Of a stretch of DNA of 59,659 nucleotides, positions 29,869-38,916 are shown piece by piece (position 1 is the stretch's first letter; the number at the start of each line of letters is the position of its first letter). Origin of the DNA: Mycobacterium sp. (GTDB lineage: Bacteria > Actinomycetota > Actinomycetes > Mycobacteriales > Mycobacteriaceae); contig NZ_VYIK01000016.1 in NCBI RefSeq assembly GCF_008709575.1, positions 1 to 59,659 on the forward strand, read 5' to 3'. The notes beneath the pieces were generated by a model that made no database searches, had not been told where the DNA came from, and saw only the letters and a program-made list of their open reading frames with translations. A program made the translations under genes and the position numbers.

Positions 29869-30702
29869 TCACCTGCCTGTGACATTGAAGGTTCGCGGAT
29901 CCGGACCAAGTCGGGTGCCGTCGTCCAGGGCGGAGAGGGACGCCATCTCGTCCGCACCGAGCTCGAAATCGAACACGTCGAAATTGCTCACAATCCGCGT
30001 GGGGTTCACCGACTTGGGAATGACGATATTACCGAGCTGCAAGTGCCACCGAATCAGCACCTGGGCGGGTGTGCGGCCGCAGCGGTCGGCCACCGCGGTG
30101 ATGGCCGGGTGGGTCAGCAGCGAGCCCTGCCCCAGCGGGCCCCAGGCCTCGGTGGCGATGCCGAGCCGCGCGTGCAGGTCGCGCAGTACGCTCTGCTGCA
30201 GTCGGGGATGCAGTTCGACCTGATTGACGGCCGGCACGATGCCGGTGGCGTCGATGAGAACCTGCAGATGTTCGGGCTCGAAATTGCTGACTCCGATCGA
30301 GCGGATCCGGCCCTGCTCGCGCAGCTGGGCGAACGCCCTGAACGTGTCGACGAACTTGCCCAGCCGCGGCATCGGCCAATGCACCAGGTAAAGATCGAGG
30401 TAATCGACACCGAGCCGCCGCATGCTGGCGTCGAAGGCGACCAGCGTGCTGTCATACCCCTGGTCGGCGTTCCACAGCTTGGTGACCAAGTAAAGTTCGT
30501 TGCGCGGGATACCGGATTCGGCGATCGCGCGCCCGGTCTGACGTTCGTTGCCGTACACCGCCGCGGTGTCGATATGCCGGTAGCCGGCGCGCAGTGCGAC
30601 CCCCACCGCCTCGGCGGTCTCGGTCGGCGGAATCTTGAAAACGCCGAATCCGAGCGCGGGGATGCGATGACCGTCGTTGAGCGTGACCAGGGGAGCAGCC
30701 AT
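29869..30702 (-). CDS. Aldo-keto reductase, first of a tandem pair
   Basis: A 277-residue AKR5-type reductase. Visible: [15 protein letters not shown] (Asp, Tyr), LVTKLWNADQGY (Lys), DLYLVHWPMPRLGKFVDT (His), and the canonical cofactor-phosphate motif LGNIVIPKSVNPTRI. ATG 30702 gives MAAPLVTLNDGHRIPALGFG, the standard AKR start. This CAT/ATG overlaps the ATG of divergent lipN by two bases. M. tuberculosis has one gene here; a tandem pair suggests local duplication followed by divergence. Confidence 0.92.
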   Translation of the reverse strand: MAAPLVTLNDGHRIPALGFGVFKIPPTETAEAVGVALRAGYRHIDTAAVYGNERQTGRAIAESGIPRNELYLVTKLWNADQGYDSTLVAFDASMRRLGVDYLDLYLVHWPMPRLGKFVDTFRAFAQLREQGRIRSIGVSNFEPEHLQVLIDATGIVPAVNQVELHPRLQQSVLRDLHARLGIATEAWGPLGQGSLLTHPAITAVADRCGRTPAQVLIRWHLQLGNIVIPKSVNPTRIVSNFDVFDFELGADEMASLSALDDGTRLGPDPRTFNVTGR

Positions 30703-31819
30703 GACACGGAGTCTGCCAGGTATGCCGACGCTGCGGCCGGGCGCGCTGCGTGGCCCGACCCGGCTGGCCGGTCGGGTCCAGCGCAGCGGGGCCAACGTCG
30801 GTATCAAAGTCATCCCGGTCATCCCGTCCGGTGTCAAACGGCTGCTCTGCGGCGGCCGCTCGGTCACCATCGACGGCAACACCCTCGACACCACCCTGCA
30901 GCTGGTGCTGGCCGGATTGCGGATCATGGGCACCGCCGGGTTGGTCATCGACGACGATCCCGCGGCTTCGCGGGCTCAGATGCGTGACCTCACGGCGGCG
31001 TTGCCCGGTCCGCAGATCCACGTCGCGGTCAGCGAGGCATCGGTGCCCGGGCCCGGCGGTGACATCGCCGCCCGGCACTACCGCCCGGCGAGCGCCGGGC
31101 CGGCACCGCTGCTGGTGTTCTACCATGGCGGCGGATGGGCGCTCGGCGATCTGGACACCCACGACCAGCTGTGCCGGTTGACCTGCCGCGACGCTGGAAT
31201 TCACGTGCTGTCGGTCGACTACCGGCTGGCCCCCGAGCACCCCGCCCCGGCCGCAGTCGACGACGCCTACGCGGCTTTCCGGTGGGCGTATGACAACGCC
31301 GCCGATCTGGACGCGATCCCGGGCCGGGTGGCCGTCGGCGGCGACAGTGCCGGCGCCAACCTGGCGGCCGTCGTGTCGCAGCTCGCCCGCGACGACGGTG
31401 CGCCGCTTCCGCTGCTGCAGTGGCTGATCTATCCGCGCACGGACTTCACCGCCCAGACTCGCTCGCTTTCCCTGTTCGCCGACGGCTTCCTGCTCACCAA
31501 ACACGACATCGACTGGTTTGGCCGCCAGTACCTCGACGGTTCCGGGCTCGACCCCACCGATCCGCGGGTGTCGCCGCTGCTGGCCGGTGACCTCTCCGGG
31601 TTGCCGCCCGCGCTGATCGCGGTCGCGGGGTTCGATCCGCTGCGCGACGAGGGCGAGCGGTACGCGACCGCGTTGAGTGCTGCCGGCACCGCGGTCGACC
31701 TGCGCCGGATGGGGTCGCTGACGCACGGCTTCGCGAACCTGTTCCCGCTCGGCGGCGGCAGCGCGACGGCAACCGCCGAACTGATCTCGGCGCTGCGCGC
31801 CCACCTGAGCCGTCGCTGA
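30701..31819 (+). CDS. lipN: Esterase/lipase of the hormone-sensitive-lipase family (LipN-like)
   Basis: Serine carboxyl-esterase of 372 residues. It has the oxyanion-hole motif YHGGGW, the nucleophile GDSAGAN, and later Asp and His (FDPLRDEGERYA, GSLTHGF). ATG 30701 begins MTRSLPGMPTLRPG, closely matching the M. tuberculosis LipN start from memory. The start codon overlaps the divergent reductase start, so its promoter must lie inside that gene. An ATG at 30722 would relieve this. Confidence 0.9.
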   Translation: MTRSLPGMPTLRPGALRGPTRLAGRVQRSGANVGIKVIPVIPSGVKRLLCGGRSVTIDGNTLDTTLQLVLAGLRIMGTAGLVIDDDPAASRAQMRDLTAALPGPQIHVAVSEASVPGPGGDIAARHYRPASAGPAPLLVFYHGGGWALGDLDTHDQLCRLTCRDAGIHVLSVDYRLAPEHPAPAAVDDAYAAFRWAYDNAADLDAIPGRVAVGGDSAGANLAAVVSQLARDDGAPLPLLQWLIYPRTDFTAQTRSLSLFADGFLLTKHDIDWFGRQYLDGSGLDPTDPRVSPLLAGDLSGLPPALIAVAGFDPLRDEGERYATALSAAGTAVDLRRMGSLTHGFANLFPLGGGSATATAELISALRAHLSRR

Positions 31820-31872
31820 ACAGACGCCAGTACGCTAGAGCGATAGCCGACAACCGGAGGATCAGCAACGCT

Positions 31873-32628
31873 GTGGCCAGCAAACCGAAACGCCCGGCCT
31901 ACGACCTCAGTGGTCGCCACCGCGATCTGGCGGTCAGGATCGGCCTCACCGCCATCGTGGTGGTCTTCGCCGTCGTCCTCGTCGGCTACATCGTCTTAGC
32001 GCACCACTCCAAGGGTGAGGTTCACGGACAAGCGATTCGAGTCACCTCCGGCAAGCTCATCACCAAAGACGGAAAACCCAAGGCGGTGGTGGCCTTTTAC
32101 GAAGACTTCCTGTGCCCGGCCTGCGGCCACTTCGAACGGACCTACGGTCCCACGGTCGCCAAGCTGATCGACAGCGGCGCAATCGCCGCCGACTACTACA
32201 TGGTGGGGCTGCTCAGCAGCCCCCGCAACGACGATTACTCATCGCGGGCCGGCGCCGCGGCTTATTGCGTCGCCGACGTGTCGATCGATGCCTTCCGGCG
32301 CTTCCACACCGCACTGTTCAGCAAGAACATCCAACCCTCCGAAACCGGAACGGTCTTTCCCGACAACGCGCGATTGATCGAGCTCGCCCGCGAAGCCGGT
32401 GCCGCGGGCACGGTGCCCGAGTGCGTCAACAGCGGCAAGTACATTCCCATGGTCGACGGGTTGGCATCGGCCACCGGGATCCACGCCACCCCGACAGTGC
32501 GCATCAACGGCCAGGATTACCAGTGGTCTTCCGGTTCGGGCGGGCCGGAGGCGCTGGTCGCCAAGATCAAAGAGATCGTCGGGGATGTCCCCGGACTCGA
32601 CACGGCGGCGACTCCGCCGGCGTCGTGA
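31873..32628 (+). CDS. Membrane-anchored DsbA-like thiol oxidoreductase (Rv2969c-like)
   Basis: Extracytoplasmic disulfide-forming protein of 251 residues: short cytoplasmic N terminus, one transmembrane helix (about 22-43), then a thioredoxin-like DsbA domain with the redox site FLCPACGHFE (Cys81-Pro-Ala-Cys84) and a cis-Pro loop IHATPTVRING. A second Cys pair (YCVAD, PECVNSG) is visible. GTG start at 31873. The stop overlaps the GTG of the VKOR gene, which should reoxidise it. The pair forms the mycobacterial exported-protein disulfide pathway. Confidence 0.93.
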   Translation: MASKPKRPAYDLSGRHRDLAVRIGLTAIVVVFAVVLVGYIVLAHHSKGEVHGQAIRVTSGKLITKDGKPKAVVAFYEDFLCPACGHFERTYGPTVAKLIDSGAIAADYYMVGLLSSPRNDDYSSRAGAAAYCVADVSIDAFRRFHTALFSKNIQPSETGTVFPDNARLIELAREAGAAGTVPECVNSGKYIPMVDGLASATGIHATPTVRINGQDYQWSSGSGGPEALVAKIKEIVGDVPGLDTAATPPAS

Positions 32629-33254
32629 CCGCTACGACGTCGGCGCAGCCGGCCGAGCCGCTCGGCGACGCGGCGCCCGGCGCGCGGATCCCCTCGGCCA
32701 GCGCCTGGTGGGTGCTGCTCGCCGGGGTCGTCGGGCTGGTCGCATCGGCGACGCTGACCGTGGAAAAAATCGACATTCTGCGCGATCCGTCCTACCTGCC
32801 GTCGTGCAACATCAACCCGGTGCTGGCGTGCGGCCCGGTCATGCAGACGCCGCAGGCCTCGGTGTTGGGCTTTCCCAACCCGCTGGTCGGCATCGCCGCA
32901 TTCAGTGTCGTGCTGGTGACCGGGGTGCTGGCGGTGGCCAACGTCGCTTTGCCGCAGTGGTACTGGATCGGACTGACAGCGGGGCTGCTGGCCGGCGCCG
33001 GGTTCGTGCAGTGGTTGATCTTCGAAAGCCTCTACCGCATCGGCGCGCTCTGCCCGTACTGCATGGTGGTGTGGGCGGTGACGATGACGCTGCTGGTGGT
33101 GGTCGCGTCGATCGCGTCGCGTCCGGTCATCGAGCGCAGCGCGGTGGCGCGGGCACTTTTTCACTGGCGGTGGTCGATTACCACGTTGTGGTTCACCGGC
33201 GTCGTCCTGCTGATCGTGATGCGGTTCTGGGATTATTGGTCGACACTGCTGTAA
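32625..33254 (+). CDS. Vitamin K epoxide reductase family protein (VKOR)
   Basis: Integral membrane quinone reductase that recharges DsbA-type proteins, replacing DsbB. The 209-residue protein has about five hydrophobic segments, the periplasmic shuttle cysteines in LPSCNINPVLACG (Cys61, Cys69) and the active-site CPYC (Cys143-146) next to the quinone. GTG start at 32625 overlaps the DsbA-like stop (GTGA), so both are translated together. Target of warfarin-like inhibitors in the family. Confidence 0.93.
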   Translation: MTATTSAQPAEPLGDAAPGARIPSASAWWVLLAGVVGLVASATLTVEKIDILRDPSYLPSCNINPVLACGPVMQTPQASVLGFPNPLVGIAAFSVVLVTGVLAVANVALPQWYWIGLTAGLLAGAGFVQWLIFESLYRIGALCPYCMVVWAVTMTLLVVVASIASRPVIERSAVARALFHWRWSITTLWFTGVVLLIVMRFWDYWSTLL

Positions 33255-33307
33255 CGAGGCTTTCAGCGAGGCTGTGACGATCCGCTGACGATCGGGGAAG
33301 GACACGC

Positions 33308-36300
33308 GTGATCTCCAAAGTGCTGGTGGCTAATCGCGGCGAGATCGCGATACGCGCCTTCCGCGCCGCCTGCGAACTCGGTATCGGCACCGTGGCGGTC
33401 TATGCCTACGAAGACCGCAATTCGGTGCACCGGCTCAAAGCCGACGAGTCCTACCAGATCGGCGAGGTCGGTCACCCGGTGCGGGCCTACCTGTCGGTCG
33501 ACGAGATCGTCGGCACCGCGCTGCGCTGCGGCGCCGACGCGGTGTACCCGGGGTACGGGTTCTTGTCGGAGAATCCCGAATTGGCCGATGCCTGCGCGGC
33601 CGCGGGGCTCACCTTCGTCGGGCCGTCCGCCGCGGTGCTGGAGCTGACCGGAAACAAGTCCCGGGCGGTCGCGACGGCGCGGGCGGCCGGACTGCCGGTG
33701 CTGAGTTCTTCGGCGCCCTCGGCGTCGGTGGACGAGCTGATGGCCGCGGCGGCTGACAACCCCGGGATGGGTTTTCCGTTGTTCGTCAAGGCGGTCGCCG
33801 GCGGTGGTGGGCGTGGGATGCGGCGGGTCGACGACATCGCGGCGCTGCCCGAGGCGATCGAGTCGGCCAGCCGGGAGGCCGAGTCCGCGTTCGGTGATCC
33901 GACGGTCTATCTCGAGCAGGCGGTGATCAACCCGCGCCACATCGAGGTCCAGATTTTGGCCGACACCGTCGGCAACGTGATCCATTTGTTCGAGCGGGAC
34001 TGCAGCGTGCAGCGTCGCCACCAGAAGGTGATCGAGCTGGCGCCGGCGCCCAATCTGGCGGCGCCGTTGCGCGAGACGATCTGTGCTGACGCGGTCGCTT
34101 TCGCCCGCCACATCGGGTACAGCTGCGCGGGTACCGTGGAGTTTCTGCTGGACGAGCGCGGCCGGCATGTGTTCATCGAGATGAATCCGCGGATTCAGGT
34201 CGAGCACACCGTCACCGAGGAGATCACCGACGTCGACTTGGTCTCCAGTCAGCTGCGCATCGCCGCCGGGGAGACCCTCCCCGACCTGGGGCTGGCCCAG
34301 GAGACGATCACGCCGCACGGCGCGGCGCTGCAGTGCCGGATCACCACCGAAGACCCGGCCAACGGGTTTCGGCCCGACACCGGTCGGATCAGCGCCTACC
34401 GCAGCCCGGGCGGGGCGGGCATCCGCCTGGACGGCAGCACCAATCTGGGAGCCGAGATCAGCGCGCACTTCGATTCCATGCTGGTCAAGCTGACGTGCCG
34501 CGGACGTGACTTTTCGACGGCGACCAACCGTGCCCGGCGTGCGCTGGCCGAATTCCGGATCCGTGGGGTTGCGACGAACATCCCCTTTTTGCAAGCGGTG
34601 CTCGACGACGCGGATTTTCAGGCCGGTCGCATCACCACGTCGTTCATCGACGAACGGCCGCAGTTGCTCACCGCGCGGTCCTCGGCTGACCGGGGCACCA
34701 AGATCCTCAACTATCTGGCCGACGTCACCGTCAACAAGCCGCATGGTTCGCGGCCGTCGGCGATCTATCCGCACGACAAGCTGCCTGATATCGACCTGTC
34801 GGTCGCGCCGCCGCCCGGCTCGAAGCAGCGACTGGTCGAGTTGGGTCCGGAGGGCTTTGCCCGCTGGATGCGGACATCGGTGGCTGTCGGGGTCACCGAC
34901 ACCACCTTCCGTGACGCCCACCAGTCGCTGCTGGCCACCCGGCTGCGGACCACCGATTTGCGCAAAGTCGCGCCCCACATCGCCCGGATGACGCCGCAGC
35001 TGCTGTCGATAGAATGCTGGGGCGGTGCGACCTACGACGTGGCGCTGCGTTTCCTCAAAGAGGACCCCTGGGAGCGGCTGGCCGCGCTGCGTGAGGCGTT
35101 GCCCAATATTTGTCTGCAGATGCTGCTGCGGGGCCGCAACACCGTCGGCTATACGCCGTACCCCGAGTTGGTGACTTCGGCCTTCGTCGAGGAGGCCACC
35201 GCCACCGGCATCGATATCTTCCGGATCTTCGATGCGCTCAACAACGTCGAGTCGATGCGTCCGGCAATCGATGCGGTACGCCAAACCGGCTCGGCGGTAG
35301 CAGAGGTCGCGATGTGCTACACCGGTGACTTGTCCGACCCCGACGAGCGGATTTACACCCTGGACTACTATCTCAACCTCGCCGAGCGCATCGTCGACGC
35401 GGGCGCACATGTGTTGGGTATCAAAGACATGGCGGGTTTGTTGCGACCGCCGGCCGCCCAGCGGTTGGTCGCCGCCCTGCGCAGCCGCTTCGACCTGCCG
35501 GTGCACGTGCACACCCATGACACCCCGGGCGGGCAGCTGGCCAGTTATGTGGCCGCCTGGCATGCCGGGGCGGATGCGGTCGACGGGGCCGCTGCGCCGC
35601 TGGCGGGAACCACCAGCCAACCTGCGCTGAGTTCGATCGTGGCCGCGGCCGCGCACACCGGGTATGACACCGGATTGTCTTTGGCGGCGGTGTGCGATCT
35701 TGAGCCGTATTGGGAGGCGCTGCGAAAGGTCTACGCACCGTTTGAATCCGGGCTACCAGGCCCGACGGGCCGGGTTTACGACCACGAGATCCCGGGCGGC
35801 CAGCTGTCCAATCTGCGTCAGCAAGCAATCGCGCTGGGGTTGGGCGACCGTTTCGAGGAGATCGAGAATGCCTATGCGGCGGCCGACCGGCTGCTGGGCC
35901 GACCGATCAAGGTGACGCCGACGTCGAAAGTGGTCGGCGACCTGGCGCTGGCCTTGGTCGGCGCCGGGATCAGCGCCGACGAATTCGGCGCCGACCCGTC
36001 ACGATTCGATATTCCCGAATCGGTCCTGGGATTTCTGCGCGGTGAGCTGGGTGATCCGCCCGGAGGCTGGCCCGAGCCGTTGCGCACTGCGGCGTTGACC
36101 GGTCGCCCAGCGCCCAAGCCGGGACCGGAGCTCTCCGCGGATGACGAGGCGACGCTCGCTTCGGCCGGTCCGAAACGCCAAGCCAGGCTCAATCGGTTGT
36201 TATTCCCTGATCCGACAAAGGAATTCGAGGCTCATCGAGAAGCCTACGGCGACACTTCGCAGTTGTCGGCGAACCAATTCTTCTACGGTCTGCGCCAAAA

Positions 36301-36724
36301 TGAAGAGCACCGGGTGCAGCTCGAGCCGGGCGTGGAGCTGCTGATCGGACTAGAGGCCATCTCCGAGCCCGACGAACGGGGTATGCGCACGGTGATGTGC
36401 ATCATCAACGGCCAGTTGCGGCCGGTGGAGGTCCGCGACCGCAGCATCGCCGCCATCGTGCCGACCGCCGAGAAGGCCGATCGAAACAATGCCGGCCACG
36501 TCGCCGCGCCGTTCGCCGGGGTCGTCACGATCGGGGTCGCCGAAGGAGACCGGGTCAGCGCCGGGCAAACCATCGCGACCATCGAGGCGATGAAGATGGA
36601 AGCCCCGATCACCGCTCCCACCGATGCCACAGTGCAGCGGGTGGCGGTCTCGGGCACCGCCCAGGTCGAAGGTGGGGACCTGCTGGCGGTGCTGCGTCCC
36701 CTGCATGCGGACGGTAGCCCCTGA
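33308..36724 (+). CDS. pca: Pyruvate carboxylase
   Basis: Biotin enzyme that carboxylates pyruvate to oxaloacetate (anaplerosis). The single 1138-residue chain contains biotin carboxylase ([33 protein letters not shown] loop; [15 protein letters not shown], residues 1 to about 450), the carboxyltransferase barrel ([18 protein letters not shown]; Zn ligand area [11 protein letters not shown], about 530-830) and the C-terminal biotinyl domain with EAMKME, Lys1096 being the biotin site. GTG start 33308. The stop overlaps the apparent CTG start of rsmD. Confidence 0.97.
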   Translation: MISKVLVANRGEIAIRAFRAACELGIGTVAVYAYEDRNSVHRLKADESYQIGEVGHPVRAYLSVDEIVGTALRCGADAVYPGYGFLSENPELADACAAAGLTFVGPSAAVLELTGNKSRAVATARAAGLPVLSSSAPSASVDELMAAAADNPGMGFPLFVKAVAGGGGRGMRRVDDIAALPEAIESASREAESAFGDPTVYLEQAVINPRHIEVQILADTVGNVIHLFERDCSVQRRHQKVIELAPAPNLAAPLRETICADAVAFARHIGYSCAGTVEFLLDERGRHVFIEMNPRIQVEHTVTEEITDVDLVSSQLRIAAGETLPDLGLAQETITPHGAALQCRITTEDPANGFRPDTGRISAYRSPGGAGIRLDGSTNLGAEISAHFDSMLVKLTCRGRDFSTATNRARRALAEFRIRGVATNIPFLQAVLDDADFQAGRITTSFIDERPQLLTARSSADRGTKILNYLADVTVNKPHGSRPSAIYPHDKLPDIDLSVAPPPGSKQRLVELGPEGFARWMRTSVAVGVTDTTFRDAHQSLLATRLRTTDLRKVAPHIARMTPQLLSIECWGGATYDVALRFLKEDPWERLAALREALPNICLQMLLRGRNTVGYTPYPELVTSAFVEEATATGIDIFRIFDALNNVESMRPAIDAVRQTGSAVAEVAMCYTGDLSDPDERIYTLDYYLNLAERIVDAGAHVLGIKDMAGLLRPPAAQRLVAALRSRFDLPVHVHTHDTPGGQLASYVAAWHAGADAVDGAAAPLAGTTSQPALSSIVAAAAHTGYDTGLSLAAVCDLEPYWEALRKVYAPFESGLPGPTGRVYDHEIPGGQLSNLRQQAIALGLGDRFEEIENAYAAADRLLGRPIKVTPTSKVVGDLALALVGAGISADEFGADPSRFDIPESVLGFLRGELGDPPGGWPEPLRTAALTGRPAPKPGPELSADDEATLASAGPKRQARLNRLLFPDPTKEFEAHREAYGDTSQLSANQFFYGLRQNEEHRVQLEPGVELLIGLEAISEPDERGMRTVMCIINGQLRPVEVRDRSIAAIVPTAEKADRNNAGHVAAPFAGVVTIGVAEGDRVSAGQTIATIEAMKMEAPITAPTDATVQRVAVSGTAQVEGGDLLAVLRPLHADGSP

Positions 36725-37278
36725 CCCGGATCATCGGAGGCGTCGCGCGTGGGCGGCGCATCGCGATCCCGCCGCGCGGGACCCGGCCGACCACCGACCG
36801 GGTGCGCGAATCGCTGTTCAACGTCTTGACCGCCCGGCTTGACCTGACCGGGATGGCGGTGCTGGACCTCTACGCCGGGTCGGGCGCACTGGGTTTGGAG
36901 GCATTGTCGCGTGGCGCCGCAGCGGTGCTGTTCGTGGAATCCGGTCGACAAGCTTCAGACGTCATTGCCGCCAACATCGCCGCGCTGGGTTTGCCGGGCG
37001 CGACGGTGCGACGCGGCAGCGTGGCTGCGGTGCTGGCCGCCGGCGCCGCCGCCCCGGTCGACCTGGTGCTGGCCGACCCGCCCTACGATGTCGGCGCCGC
37101 CGAGATCGAGGACCTGCTGCGGGCACTGATCGTGCACGGGTGGGCCGGTGCGTCGACTGTCGTGGTGCTCGAGCGCGCCGGCGGCACTCCGCCGCTGAGC
37201 TGGCCGGCTGGCTGGCAGCCCTGGCAGCCGCGGGTTTACGGGGACACGCGGCTGGAGATCGCCGAGCTCGCCCGCTGA
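36721..37278 (+). CDS. rsmD: 16S rRNA (guanine-N2) methyltransferase RsmD, apparent CTG start
   Basis: SAM-dependent methyltransferase of 16S rRNA G966. Motifs: [20 protein letters not shown] (SAM binding), VLADPPYD (catalytic DPPY). The conserved N terminus [21 protein letters not shown] is encoded from 36724, but the frame has no ATG, GTG or TTG between an in-frame TAG at 36715-36717 and a GTG at 36802. The only near-cognate codon in the right place is CTG at 36721, overlapping the pca TGA as CTGA where related genes have ATGA or GTGA. Starting at GTG 36802 would remove 27 conserved residues. Length from CTG is 185. Confidence 0.85.
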   Translation: MTRIIGGVARGRRIAIPPRGTRPTTDRVRESLFNVLTARLDLTGMAVLDLYAGSGALGLEALSRGAAAVLFVESGRQASDVIAANIAALGLPGATVRRGSVAAVLAAGAAAPVDLVLADPPYDVGAAEIEDLLRALIVHGWAGASTVVVLERAGGTPPLSWPAGWQPWQPRVYGDTRLEIAELAR

Positions 37279-37303
37279 ACGTTACCTGCTACCGTCATCG
37301 GTC

Positions 37304-37357
37304 ATGACCGCCGGCCACCAGGCAACGCGCAGCGACGAGCAGGAGCCGCGCAGATGA
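37304..37357 (+). CDS. Possible 17-residue leader ORF coupled to coaD
   Basis: ATG at 37304 opens [17 protein letters not shown], and its TGA overlaps the coaD ATG as ATGA. A TACCGT hexamer at 37290-37295, eight bases upstream, could be a -10 box for a leaderless start at this ATG. The peptide's SDEQEPRR end resembles the SDEEERRP encoded by the MIRU-like units near fbiD, so the region may be a degenerate relative. Expression is not shown. Confidence 0.4.
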   Translation: MTAGHQATRSDEQEPRR

Positions 37358-37839
37358 GTGGCGCGCTATGCCCGGGATCGTTCGACCCGGTGACGCTGGG
37401 TCATGTCGACATTTTCGAGCGTGCCGCCGCTCAGTTCGACGAGGTGGTGGTGGCGATCCTGGCCAACCCCCACAAGAGCGGGATGTTCACCCTCGACGAG
37501 CGGATCGCCATGATCGCCGAGTCGACGACGCACCTGCCGAATCTGCGGGTGGAGGCCGGATCGGGCTTGGTGGTCGACTTCGCCCGGTCCCGCGGCTTGA
37601 CCGCGATCGTCAAGGGTCTGCGCACCGGAACGGACTTCGAATACGAACTGCAGATGGCGCAGATGAACAAGCACATCGCCGGCGTGGACACCTTTTTCGT
37701 CGCCACCACACCGCGGTATTCGTTCGTATCGTCGTCGTTGGCCAAAGAGGTCGCCACACTCGGCGGCGACGTGTCCGATCTACTGCCCGAACCGGTCAAC
37801 CGTCGCCTGCGCGCCAAGCTGCGCTTGACAAACAACTGA
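37354..37839 (+). CDS. coaD: Phosphopantetheine adenylyltransferase
   Basis: Penultimate step of coenzyme A synthesis: 4'-phosphopantetheine plus ATP to dephospho-CoA. The 161-residue nucleotidyltransferase has the phosphate-binding [18 protein letters not shown] (TxGH) and [22 protein letters not shown] 37354 has GGAGCCGCGC before it and overlaps the stop of a small leader ORF. It lies 75 bp after rsmD, an almost universal bacterial pairing. Confidence 0.97.
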   Translation: MSGALCPGSFDPVTLGHVDIFERAAAQFDEVVVAILANPHKSGMFTLDERIAMIAESTTHLPNLRVEAGSGLVVDFARSRGLTAIVKGLRTGTDFEYELQMAQMNKHIAGVDTFFVATTPRYSFVSSSLAKEVATLGGDVSDLLPEPVNRRLRAKLRLTNN

Positions 37840-37864
37840 GCGCGTCCCTGCCGAGGATTTGGGC

Positions 37865-38794
37865 TCAGAACACCACGGTCTGGTTGTCGTGGACGATTAT
37901 GCGGTCCTGGCAATGCCAGTGCACCGCTCGTGACAGTACCGCCCGCTCGACGTCGGCACCCAGCCGGGTCAGATCGTAGACCGTATGAGTGTGGTTGACC
38001 CGCACCACGTCCTGCTCGATGATCGGCCCCTCGTCGAGGATCTCGGTCACGTAGTGGGCGGTCGCGCCCACCAGCTTGACGCCACGTTCGCGCGCTCGTT
38101 TGTAGGGAGCTGCGCCGATGAAGGCCGGAAGAAATGAGTGGTGGATGTTGATCAGAGGACAGCCGACGGCGTCGAGGAATTCCGGGCTCAGGATCTGCAT
38201 GTATCGTGCCAACACCACCAAATCCACGTTACCGCAAAGCAACTGAAGCTGACGCTGCTCGGCTTCGGAGCGGTTGTCGCGGGTGGCGGGGATGTGGATG
38301 AACGGCACCCCGAAGGGCCGCACGTGGTCGGCCAGGTCTGGATGGTTGGCGATCACCATGACGACCGACATCTCAAGTTCGCCACGGCGATTGCGCCACA
38401 ACAGGTCCAGTAGGCAGTGGTCGTCTTTGGACGCCATGATCGCTACCCGCTTGGGCTTGGCCGCCTCGGCGAAGCGGTAATCGATAGCGAACCGAGCGGC
38501 CAGGGTCTCGGCGAATTCCCGGTCCAGCGCGTCGATGGCGGCGCTCAGGCCCGGCAGGTGGAAGATCGCGCGCTGCAGGAAGGTTCCCCCCTCTGCTGCG
38601 GTGGAGTGTTGGTCCAGGGAAATGATGTTGGCGCCGGCGTCGGCCAGGAAGGCGCTTACCGCGGCGATCAGCCCCGGGCGATCAGGGCAGCGGAGCAGGA
38701 GTCGACCGATATCAGCGGTGGGTGGCCGGCCGCCGCGAGGTTGCGGATAGTCCTCCCGCGCTTTCGACGGTGGCGTCTCAAATTGGGCAGTCAT
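37865..38794 (-). CDS. purU: Formyltetrahydrofolate deformylase
   Basis: Hydrolyses 10-formyltetrahydrofolate to formate and tetrahydrofolate, balancing one-carbon pools. The 309-residue protein has an N-terminal ACT domain (LLLRCPDRPGLIAAVSAFLAD) and a formyltransferase-type catalytic domain with ASKDDHCLLDLLWR, LARYMQILSPEF, INIHHSFLPAFIGAAPY and GATAHYVTEILDEGPII. Extra N-terminal residues (about 25, charged) precede the ACT domain. This is the last conserved gene before the accessory lipid cluster, 122 bp from the fadD stop. Confidence 0.95.
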   Translation of the reverse strand: MTAQFETPPSKAREDYPQPRGGRPPTADIGRLLLRCPDRPGLIAAVSAFLADAGANIISLDQHSTAAEGGTFLQRAIFHLPGLSAAIDALDREFAETLAARFAIDYRFAEAAKPKRVAIMASKDDHCLLDLLWRNRRGELEMSVVMVIANHPDLADHVRPFGVPFIHIPATRDNRSEAEQRQLQLLCGNVDLVVLARYMQILSPEFLDAVGCPLINIHHSFLPAFIGAAPYKRARERGVKLVGATAHYVTEILDEGPIIEQDVVRVNHTHTVYDLTRLGADVERAVLSRAVHWHCQDRIIVHDNQTVVF

Positions 38795-38916
38795 GTCGCC
38801 CCTTCAGCAGTGTACCGACGGTTGTTCTGCCGGAAGGGTAGCCGAATCGGGCAACAGGGGGCCGTCGCCGAGGTCGGCCGCGATGCCGCCCCAGCCGGTG
38901 CGCGAAGCCTGGACGG

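Noticed and set aside
28966..30987. 673-codon plus-strand open frame
   Set aside because: Shadow of the two aldo-keto reductases on the opposite strand; low-complexity, no motif.
33263..35656. 797-codon minus-strand open frame
   Set aside because: Lies entirely antisense to pyruvate carboxylase; composition reflects high GC third positions, with no family motif.
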